Origin: Globobulimina sp.
Lineage: Eukaryota > Foraminifera > Rotaliida
Direction: 5' to 3'
NCBI GenBank assembly: GCA_003354225.1
Contig: PIVH01000599.1
Span: 1-5,391, forward strand
DNA length: 5,391 nucleotides
Shown: piece after piece, positions 1 to 5,391 of the stretch
Position numbering within the stretch: the stretch's first letter is position 1
Layout of the letters: each line of letters begins with the position of its first letter
Notes under the pieces: model-generated
Seen by the model: the letters and a program-made list of their open reading frames with translations, nothing else
The model's database searches: none
Told to the model about the DNA's origin: nothing
Position numbers and translations under genes: made by a program

Positions 1-50
1 GAGTAGCATCCCAGACTGTGGACATGAACCAAAGCATGGCAGCATGAAGT

Positions 51-177
51 GTTATGTAACATGGTGACGTTACACTTGTCACGTGACAATATTCCTATTT
101 CTGTCACGTAGCATTATTCCTATTTTTGTCACGTAACACTATTTCTAATTTTGTCACGTAACATTATTCCTTTGTGT
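51..177. repeat. 25-bp tandem repeat array built on GTCACGT
   Basis: GTCACGT occurs at 78, 103, 128 and 153, an exact 25-base period, each followed by variants of an (A/G)(A/C)A(T/C)TATT(C/T)CTATTT spacer. A decayed copy (GTTATGTAACAT) begins at 51. The first full copy is extended to the perfect 10-bp palindrome GTCACGTGAC at 78-87, which contains the E-box CACGTG. The array is in noncoding sequence beyond the PRP4 3' end. It could be a minisatellite or a set of bHLH/bZIP-type binding sites for a gene to the left; sequence alone does not decide. Confidence 0.8.
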
Positions 178-274
178 ACATTGTAATGGTTATACTTCAC
201 TTCAAAGGTTTTCACAGAAAAAAAATCTAATCATTCTAATCTAAACATTGTTTAATAAACTATAAATAACTTTT

Positions 275-455
275 TTGGCTTAGTTTCGTTTCGTTTCGTT
301 TCGTTTCAACGATTAGCAAAGTTGAGGTAGTATTCGATGTTGACATAGTATTCATTACCTAGTAATCCTAGTATTCGAAGTTGAAAACCATTCAAAACCA
401 CTCTAGCTAACCCAAAAACTTTGCTAATCGTTGAAATGAAACGAAACTTAGCCAA
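275..455. repeat. Imperfect long inverted repeat (arms 275-323 and 417-455) with 93-base loop
   Basis: The left arm, TTGGCTTAG then (TTTCG)n then TTTCAACGATTAGCAAAGTT, is the reverse complement of the right arm at 417-455, apart from two substitutions and two extra TTTCG pentamers on the left (four against two). The inner 20 bases of each arm match exactly. The structure could be the terminal repeats of a small MITE-like element or a stable transcript hairpin. I see no convincing target-site duplication and no transposase. Confidence 0.8.
328..384 (+). repeat. Direct repeats of TAGTATTCGATGTTGA in the loop of the inverted repeat
   Basis: TAGTATTCGATGTTGA at 328-343 and TAGTATTCGAAGTTGA at 369-384 differ by one base and lie 41 bases apart. 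A shorter copy, TAGTATTCA, starts at 346. They sit wholly between the two inverted-repeat arms. Confidence 0.7.
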
Positions 456-566
456 TAAAATTTGTGGCCCAAAGAAAATAATGAGATTCAGATTCTAAAA
501 AGAAAAGTTTTAAAGTGTGGTGAGAAGAACAATGAATACATTATTAACATACAAAATGAATCATAT

Positions 567-587
567 TTTAATTTAATTTAATTTAAT
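567..587 (-). terminator. ATTAAA-type poly(A) signal cluster at the PRP4 kinase 3' end
   Basis: Four overlapping ATTAAA hexamers at a 5-base period occur on the minus strand (582-587, 577-582, 572-577, 567-572), overlapping and following the TAA stop at 585-583. ATTAAA is the commonest natural variant of the AATAAA signal. The tract is also a simple pentamer repeat, so it may be a fortuitous match. Confidence 0.35.
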
Positions 588-2643
588 TAATTGTTGTTAG
601 TTTTGATTGTTTGTTGTGGTTAGTTTCTTGTTGTTGGGTCACGTGGTTTGTGGTCGCTATTATTGGTTCACTACAAAAAGGATGCTTTAATGCTTGCTTT
701 GGCGTAATTCTTTTGTTTGTATTTAAGTTTAACATTTTCGATAATAAATCTGCAAATTGATTTAATTTAATTTTTTCGTTGTAATTTAATTTAATTTGAA
801 TATTGCTATTATTGTTTGATTGTAATTTGTTATACAAAATCTTTATTTTTTGGTTGTTTTTATTATGATTATTATTTAAATATAATTTATGTGGTATTTG
901 TATATCAAACTGAGCGACGGCGTCATATTTGTTCTCTAAAAAATCTCCATTTACATTAAAATGCGATGTATAAAACATTCCAGTCTTATATTGTAATAAT
1001 ATATTTTTGTCAAAACAACATAAATTGACAATGTTTAATAACATTTCATTATTATCACTGCCTTTAAATAAGAAATTGGTGCAATAAATCTCAAATAAAC
1101 TGCATGCCAACGACCAGATATCCACAGGAAAGGCCCATTTGCATCCAAGCATAATCTCCGGCGCCCGGTAGTAGCGGCTGCCGATTGTGCCGCTGATGTC
1201 CACTTCGCAGAGTTTGTACGAGGAGCCAAAGTCACACAGCTTCACATTGCGATAGTCGCTGCTCACCAATATGTTATCCGGCTTAATGTCGGCGTGGATC
1301 AGCTTCAGTTTGTTGAGCGCGCACAAGGCGGACAGCAATTGTTTGCTGTATTGGTAGACTGCGCAGATAGACAGACCGCCGAATGATATGTTGATGTTCT
1401 TCAATAAACGGCGCAAGTCACACTTCATGCTTTCAAATAACAGACACAAATGGTTGCGATACCAAAATGAGTCGTGCAGCCATATGATATTGGTGCAGCA
1501 TGCGGCGCCAATCTCATTCAACAAAGCAATCTCTCGCAAACCCTGCTTTTTCATGTGTTCATTGTTGCGAATTACTTTGATGATATATTCTTGCTTCTCT
1601 TCGACGACCCGCAATACCGAGGAATAGACGCCTTTCCCTCCAATACCGAGAACAACATATTTGCCCAAAATAATGTCACCCGGCACCACTACGTAATATC
1701 CCTCCGAATCATCCCAATTGTGACTTAAATTAATATTAAAGTTATTGTCTCTGTCTCTGTTCCTGTTCCTGTTCACTTTATAATTAATATCATTCTCATC
1801 ACACTTATCATTTTGAGCAAATATATCATATAACTCTGCTTCTTCTGCTTCTTCTGCTTCTTCTGCTTCTTTGATGACAGTGATTGTACTGTCCGTAATA
1901 TCCGTATTTGGTGATTCAATCGCAATGGCTATGGGTATGGGTATCGCTGTCTTTTTCTTTTTTTCTCGTAATTTCTGTAACCGTTTTAATCTTTCTTTCC
2001 GTTTATTTGCCGCCTCAAAACAAGCTACTTTTTGTTGTTTAATTTCAATCTCTTTTGCTTTTAATTCTTCTTCTACTTTTTTGCTAAATTCTTTTCTCTC
2101 TTTCTCTCGATCTCTCTCTATCTCTCTGTTTCTGTCTCTGTCTCTCTCTCTATCTCTGTCTCTGTGGTGGTGGTGGTGGTGGTGGTCGTGGTGTGATCGT
2201 GGTCGATGTCGATGTCTATGTCTCCTCTTTCTGTCTCGTTTGTGTCTATGTCTTGGATTAGAACGAGAACGTGAACGAGAACGGGATCTATGTATTTATT
2301 AATTTCATTTATGTATTGGTTGAATGCAAAAAATAGAAACACATATCCTCGCACCAAATGAAATGATTTTTTTCCAATTTAAAATGGCAGTATTTACATC
2401 TGATTGATCTGAACGCGTATTTAGTAAATTCAATGCAGAATAAAATGGAGGAAGAGAGGCGCGGAGCGGAGAAAGAGATGGAAATAACCTTTTTTTATGT
2501 GATGGGCGTTTAGATTTTTTCCTGTATGATGTTGATGAATTACATGACGAAGTAGATGATGATCTGCCTGGTTTTGGGTATTTATCGGATAGTGGTTGAG
2601 ATGTTAAATGATGAGAAAGGATATCATCGTAATTGTAACTCAT
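583..2643 (-). CDS. PRPF4B: PRP4-type spliceosomal SR protein kinase, two exons: join(2643..2489, 2287..583)
   Basis: This gene encodes a dual-specificity CMGC kinase that phosphorylates tri-snRNP components during spliceosome activation in the nucleus (known family role). The proposed protein has 619 residues. The ATG at 2643 has A at -3 and an in-frame stop upstream at 2682-2680. Residues 52-115 form an RS/RD/RE tract with seven His at 87-93. A charged K/E-rich stretch follows, then (EEA)n at 192-203. The kinase domain spans about 260-589: glycine loop GIGGKGVYSSV from 266, Lys289, Glu304, HADIKPDN with Asp385, DFG at 404-406, SRYYRAPE at 422-429, DIWS from Asp441 and a late Arg578. HADIKPDNIL, IRNNE and SRxYRAPE are diagnostic for PRP4 within CMGC kinases. 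An Asn-rich insertion sits at about 521-559. The kinase identity is very secure. The exon 1 join is inferred: the kinase frame is open from 2295 to 583 but has no ATG before residue 297, beyond the glycine loop and Lys289. Confidence 0.9.
1834..1869 (-). repeat. 9-bp tandem repeat encoding (Glu-Glu-Ala)n in PRP4
   Basis: Four nearly perfect copies of a 9-base unit (plus strand TTCTTCTGC) encode Glu-Ala-Glu-Glu-Ala at residues 192-203 of the reconstructed kinase, between the basic RS region and the kinase domain. Such an exact unit is expected to vary in copy number between isolates by slippage without breaking the frame. Confidence 0.75.
2061..2295 (-). repeat. Low-complexity coding tract for the RS/RD/RE and poly-His region of PRP4
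   Basis: On the minus strand this stretch of AGA/GAC/GAG/CGT/CAC codons encodes alternating Arg-Ser, Arg-His, Arg-Asp and Arg-Glu dipeptides, with a run of seven CAC codons (2184-2164). It is a microsatellite-like sequence and produces long open frames on both strands that are not genes. RS and RD dipeptides are known in PRP4 and SR splicing factors, where they mediate nuclear-speckle contacts and are phosphorylated. Confidence 0.8.
2288..2488 (-). other. Proposed spliceosomal intron of the PRP4 kinase gene (201 bases, phase 2)
   Basis: Donor AG/GTTATT begins at 2488 on the minus strand and the acceptor AATACATAG/A ends at 2288. A TTAAT branch-like motif lies about 12-15 bases before the acceptor. 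The exon 1 frame would run into TGA at 2307-2305 and the exon 2 frame is closed by TAA at 2298-2296, so something must join them. Splicing AG to A creates an Arg codon and fuses SHKK to RSRSRSRS, giving a continuous basic RS region. Residues read through the intron are not RS-like. The donor is not the strongest consensus. A second in-phase donor, GTCATG at 2548, would give a 599-residue protein. A stronger-looking GTAAAT at 2397 is out of phase with this acceptor. Confidence 0.6.
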
Positions 2644-2701
2644 ATTTATGCTGGGTTCCAATAAAAGAGTTTTTTCACTTTAGAGTTTTATTTATTTATT
2701 T
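2644..2701 (-). promoter_or_regulatory. 58-base spacer between transporter and PRP4 kinase
   Basis: The spacer contains the AATAAA cluster of the upstream gene, then two copies of AACTCT about 18 bases apart, then the leader of the PRP4 start codon (CATAAAT before ATG, A at -3). It must serve as both terminator region and promoter. No TATA box at a classical distance is convincing. The promoter function is inferred from position alone. Confidence 0.4.
2691..2700 (-). terminator. Overlapping AATAAA polyadenylation signals for the transporter
   Basis: On the minus strand two overlapping AATAAA hexamers (2700-2695 and 2696-2691) start one base after the transporter TAA stop. The motif is the canonical eukaryotic poly(A) signal and its orientation and position fit the upstream gene. 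The 3' UTR would be very short, because the PRP4 start codon is only about 50 bases further on. Confidence 0.55.
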
Positions 2702-4201
2702 TTACAAGAGCCATTTATGAGTAATCTGAAAATATACAAATTGCAATGATCCAAAGACCGTCGCAAAAACGCCCAAAATTATGAGAATAATGGGTGGGAT
2801 GACATCTTTGATGGCATGGCCAAGTTTGCCGGTTGGCGCTTTCCAAAACATGATTGAATATGTTTTGCCTGCTTTCAAATGACACAAACAAGGCACGACA
2901 AATGCAATGTTGACAGCAGATAATAAGCCAAATAATGTCATTACATGAGATAAGGTTTTAATGTACAACCCAATGCATAGAAAGCTTGTTAATGGAATAA
3001 TGGTAAACAATATTTTCTTATTTGTTGTCGTATCCTCGTAACTGTCATATCCCTGATATATAATGGCAAATAATACATGTCTGACCACATAAAAAGCGGT
3101 CGGAAATATAAAGGCCATTCTTATCATATAACATATCCTTATAACCACAATCAAAGAGTGCGAATCCATCGCATAATTACGTAATATATCATCTTTTATT
3201 TGCGAACCAAATGACATATATCCAAAACTGCACAATAACACACATAAAATACATTGTATGCCCATTCCAAATGATACAAAACATAAAAGCCCAAAATTTG
3301 TATGACTTTGACGCGTACTTTTAACCGTTTTATAAACCAGAAAGGATAAATCATGCTGGATTATGCTAAAAGTGATTGCCCCAAAAGAGCCTAAAATATC
3401 CATCAAATCTTGAAAGTGAAAATTACGCAAATCTGAATCATAAAATATTTTCCACGAATACTTATTCTGCTCATATTGATATTGATACTGCTCATAAAAT
3501 TTATAAATAACAAAACCAACGAAAAAAAAATAAATCATTATGCCAATAATTTGTATTTTTTCAATGAATCTAAAGTTTTTGCCAACACACAATGGTAAAA
3601 TAACAAGAATGTAGACAAAGGTGACAGAGAGATATCTGCTTTTATCCGTATATCCGGGTAGAAGGTCCTCGGCGCAGTTGGCCAAAATAATGGTATAACA
3701 CAAACAGGCGCCGCTATCAAACAATAAAATGCAAAGCGATATGAGATAATATCCAGACCAACCAAAACATTTACTGACCAATCTCTCATAATCTTGACAT
3801 TGCAACTTAATTCCAGTTAAAATCAATAAATTCAAGGTATAAATCGACACAATGGATATTAAGGCCGTAATGATGGAAGCCAGTATAATTCCTCCTGCAT
3901 TTAAATATTGTATGAGCAATCCGACCACGCCGCAACCTGCCATCATATTAAATATTGCCATATAAACTGGAGACTTGTATTTGTTTAATATTATATCTTT
4001 CCGCATCTGGTCCATTGAGTAATAGGTTATGCCCTCTGTCCAACTGCAACATTCTGCATTCGATATCACTACTTTGTCTTCGCTGATTGCATGTAAATGT
4101 AAATCATGCAATGAAAGTTCTGTTGCTGTTGCTGTTGCGCCGTATAAAGAATGTGTTTGGTTTGCATTGCATTTGCCATTTTGATTTGGTAGAGTAGACA
4201 T
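2702..4201 (-). CDS. Amino acid transporter of the AAAP/SLC38 family (SLC38A11-like)
   Basis: This complete single-exon gene encodes a 499-residue secondary amino acid transporter with a true ATG at 4201 and a TAA stop. Residues 1-75 are a soluble, probably cytosolic tail. From about residue 78 I count roughly eleven hydrophobic segments, near 79-100, 103-129, 149-176, 188-206, 216-234, 265-290, 302-328, 348-378, 397-415, 418-441 and 466-492. Family signals include NMMAGCGVVG in TM1, FSIIQHDLSFLVY at 278-290 (matching the CHHNSFLVY motif of SLC38 proteins), FGYMSFGSQIKDDILRNY at 326-343, and a following FPTAFYVVRHVL matching the YPxxxFVTREVx block. SLC38/AVT relatives move neutral amino acids with Na+ or H+ at plasma or lysosome/vacuole membranes. 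Substrate and location cannot be read here. A Tyr/Gln-rich loop sits at 236-248. It starts 42 bases after the SRP receptor gene and stops 58 bases before the PRP4 start codon. Confidence 0.88.
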   Translation of the reverse strand: MSTLPNQNGKCNANQTHSLYGATATATELSLHDLHLHAISEDKVVISNAECCSWTEGITYYSMDQMRKDIILNKYKSPVYMAIFNMMAGCGVVGLLIQYLNAGGIILASIITALISIVSIYTLNLLILTGIKLQCQDYERLVSKCFGWSGYYLISLCILLFDSGACLCYTIILANCAEDLLPGYTDKSRYLSVTFVYILVILPLCVGKNFRFIEKIQIIGIMIYFFFVGFVIYKFYEQYQYQYEQNKYSWKIFYDSDLRNFHFQDLMDILGSFGAITFSIIQHDLSFLVYKTVKSTRQSHTNFGLLCFVSFGMGIQCILCVLLCSFGYMSFGSQIKDDILRNYAMDSHSLIVVIRICYMIRMAFIFPTAFYVVRHVLFAIIYQGYDSYEDTTTNKKILFTIIPLTSFLCIGLYIKTLSHVMTLFGLLSAVNIAFVVPCLCHLKAGKTYSIMFWKAPTGKLGHAIKDVIPPIILIILGVFATVFGSLQFVYFQITHKWLL

Positions 4202-4243
4202 TTAAAAATTTAAATTAAAAAAAAAGAAAAGAAAAGAAAAGAA
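4202..4243 (-). promoter_or_regulatory. 42-base intergenic spacer with (CTTTT)n pyrimidine tract
   Basis: This is the whole gap between the SRP receptor stop codon and the transporter ATG. On the minus strand it begins with a CTTTT-type pentamer tract, continues with a T run and ends in an A/T-only stretch up to the ATG. It must hold at least part of the SRP receptor 3' end and the transporter 5' leader. I see no AATAAA on the minus strand here and no AG after the pyrimidine tract, so neither a canonical poly(A) signal nor a trans-splice acceptor is evident. A promoter role is inferred only from position. Confidence 0.45.
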
Positions 4244-5391
4244 TTATTGCAATAATTTATCAATTAATGTCCCAACGTGCATTCTTTTTAAATCAGGATA
4301 TTTTTGTCCGGTGCCAATAAAAATAATCGGTTTTCTTGATTTATACGTCATTGAAATTGCAGCACCAACTTTATCGTCGACTGTATCAAATTTTGTTAAA
4401 ATAATAGCATCCACCAAATGGGTATTACCGCCAATGCTTAATGCTTTATTAAATTCCATTAATTGGTCGACGCCATCATTGCCAACCAATGCTTCTCCAA
4501 CAAATAGGGTTAAATCTGGCTTATTTCTTTGTATTAAGGATGCTAAACTTTTCATCAATGGCGCATTATTTTGCATTCTTCCGGCGGTGTCCACTAATAT
4601 CACATCGTCGCCTTGTTTTGCGCCCTCTTTGATTGCGCGAGAAGCCACAGAGCCGGCATCGCGTGCATAGCCCTGCGAAAATAATCGCACATTTAAGGCG
4701 CGGCAATGCGTTTTTAACTGTTCAACGGCGCCGCTTCGGAATGTGTCGCAAGCGGCCACAGAGACGCGTAAATTGCGCGATTTTAAGTAATAAATAACTT
4801 TTGATAAAGAGGTTGATTTTCCAACACCATTAACACCAATAAATACGATCGTATACGGCCGATTTTCACTTTGCGCACTTTTTATACCATGCAATATATT
4901 AATTGGTCGCTGCGGTGTTAATATGCGTTGCAACGAGTCGGTCATTGCCCTTTTCACCACGCTTCGGATCGTATTAAATGTACCGATTTTTTTGCCTATC
5001 AATTGTTGTCTTAATGAATCGCATAATTGTCGCGCAATTGCATTGGCCACATTTTTATCCGATAATTGATTCTCTAAATCGCGCAAAACAGACTCTATAT
5101 CGCTGCTTTCTAAGGCTTTATTTCCAATCAATTTACTGAATCTATTCCAAATTCCAGTGCTTGTCACCAATTCTTCCTCTTTTTGTAGCAATAAGTCGCT
5201 ATAATCATCGTCAGAGTCCTCGGATTCCTCCAAATCAGCACTCCCCGTCGGACTCCACAACAATTCCTCCAAATCATCATTACTCTCATTCCAATTATTC
5301 TCATTCTCATTATTCGCAAAATTTAATTCATCCATATCTTTTTGTGACACTTTTTTTTTTTTATTCCTATACACATCAAAGGAAATCCAAT
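4244..5391 (-). CDS. SRPRA: Signal recognition particle receptor subunit alpha, C-terminal part (5' end outside window)
   Basis: SRP receptor alpha is the ER-membrane GTPase that docks SRP-ribosome-nascent chain complexes. The frame is open to the right edge. The GTG at 5374 is not a start: codons continue upstream and the first in-window Met is inside the linker, so the N-terminal SRX domain that binds SR-beta is missing from the window. Numbering from that GTG: basic KKKK at 5-8, acidic linker to about 69, N domain from GIWNRFSKLIG at 74 to about 165 (including QLCDSL and GTF), then the G domain. It shows the P loop GVNGVGKST at 180-188, DTFRSGAVEQL at 210-220, DTAGRMQNNAPLM at 262-274, FVGEALVGNDGVDQL from 291, TKFD at 327-330 and GTGQ at 354-357. 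FVGEALVGN and LTKFDTxDDKVGAAISMTY are SR-alpha signatures, setting it apart from SRP54 and from bacterial FtsY. All GTPase motifs look intact. The C-terminus has the normal family position. Confidence 0.95.
   Translation of the reverse strand, partial: WISFDVYRNKKKKVSQKDMDELNFANNENENNWNESNDDLEELLWSPTGSADLEESEDSDDDYSDLLLQKEEELVTSTGIWNRFSKLIGNKALESSDIESVLRDLENQLSDKNVANAIARQLCDSLRQQLIGKKIGTFNTIRSVVKRAMTDSLQRILTPQRPINILHGIKSAQSENRPYTIVFIGVNGVGKSTSLSKVIYYLKSRNLRVSVAACDTFRSGAVEQLKTHCRALNVRLFSQGYARDAGSVASRAIKEGAKQGDDVILVDTAGRMQNNAPLMKSLASLIQRNKPDLTLFVGEALVGNDGVDQLMEFNKALSIGGNTHLVDAIILTKFDTVDDKVGAAISMTYKSRKPIIFIGTGQKYPDLKRMHVGTLIDKLLQ

Larger units (their letters stand above)
1..582. other. Noncoding AT-rich region beyond the PRP4 kinase 3' end
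   Basis: No convincing gene lies here. Apart from the 25-bp tandem array, the inverted repeat with its internal direct repeats and the ATTAAA cluster, the sequence is AT-rich with frequent stops in every frame. AATAAA occurs on the plus strand near 254-259 and 454-459, but no plus-strand gene is seen to use it. The first 50 bases are less AT-rich and could be the edge of a neighbouring gene. No RNA gene was recognised by eye. Confidence 0.6.

Noticed and set aside
51-177. CRISPR-like array
   Set aside because: The 25-base period includes both core and spacer and the spacers are related to one another, so it is a tandem repeat in a eukaryotic genome, not repeats separated by unique spacers.
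1035-1235. Minus-strand ORF of 66 codons inside the kinase gene
   Set aside because: Overlapping alternative frame over the activation segment, where GC-rich codons reduce stops.
1388-1728. Two overlapping plus-strand ORFs (1388-1627, 1474-1728)
   Set aside because: Antisense shadows of the conserved kinase N-lobe, with no recognisable domain of their own.
1871-2302. Plus-strand ORF of 143 codons with Ser-Leu runs and a seven-Trp run
   Set aside because: It is the antisense reading of the RS/RD/His codons of the PRP4 gene; low-complexity sequence lacks stops on both strands and the product resembles no protein family.
2118-2357. Minus-strand ORF rich in Thr-Glu and poly-Thr
   Set aside because: Shadow frame of the same microsatellite-like tract. 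The frame giving RS/RD dipeptides is the one that continues into the kinase domain.
2288-2488. Frameshift or assembly error instead of an intron in PRP4
   Set aside because: Possible, but a GT...AG pair with a branch-like motif restores frame exactly, and the 200 bases between do not encode RS-like sequence in any frame, as a simple indel would require.
2305-2661. Separate 118-codon minus-strand gene
   Set aside because: Its apparent first codon at 2661 is TTG; the first real ATG is at 2643. The second half is better explained as intron read-through, and the first half as exon 1 of PRP4.
3538-3789. Minus-strand ORF of 83 codons inside the transporter
   Set aside because: Out-of-frame shadow within a complete, well-supported membrane transporter.
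4202-4243. Spliced-leader trans-splicing site
   Set aside because: A polypyrimidine tract is present but no AG lies between it and the ATG.
4311-4670. Plus-strand ORF of 119 codons opposite the SRP receptor gene
   Set aside because: Antisense of the highly conserved GTPase domain; no independent evidence of coding.

Overview
The window looks like nuclear DNA from a small, AT-rich, gene-dense eukaryote. It carries three housekeeping genes with clearly eukaryotic architecture: an SR-domain spliceosomal PRP4 kinase, an SLC38-type amino acid transporter and the alpha subunit of the SRP receptor. All three lie on the minus strand, head to tail, read by the standard code and ending in TAA. Intergenic gaps are only 42 and 58 bases, and coding sequence has almost no introns. 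The Asn-rich, low-complexity insertions and compact spacing suggest a unicellular or parasitic protist, but I cannot name the lineage.

Layout from the right edge, in the direction of transcription: (1) 5391-4244, the C-terminal part of SRP receptor alpha (linker plus complete NG GTPase domain), whose start lies outside the window; (2) 4201-2702, a complete single-exon 499-residue AAAP/SLC38-like transporter; (3) 2643-583, PRP4 kinase, which I reconstruct as two exons (2643-2489 and 2287-583) separated by a 201-base intron. The join restores a single frame of 619 codons and gives the kinase an N-terminal RS/RD domain that is lost if only the ATG-less kinase ORF is annotated; (4) 582-1, a noncoding AT-rich stretch of about 580 bases holding a 25-bp tandem repeat built on GTCACGT, and an imperfect inverted repeat of about 180 bp.

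The three genes are not a pathway. One acts in pre-mRNA splicing, one in amino acid transport across a membrane and one in co-translational targeting to the ER. Their proximity reflects genome compaction. The most useful results are the repaired PRP4 gene model, the recognition that several apparent start codons here are GTG or TTG and not real eukaryotic starts, and the two unexplained repeat structures at the left. I see no new defence, mobile or regulatory system that the sequence would strongly support.
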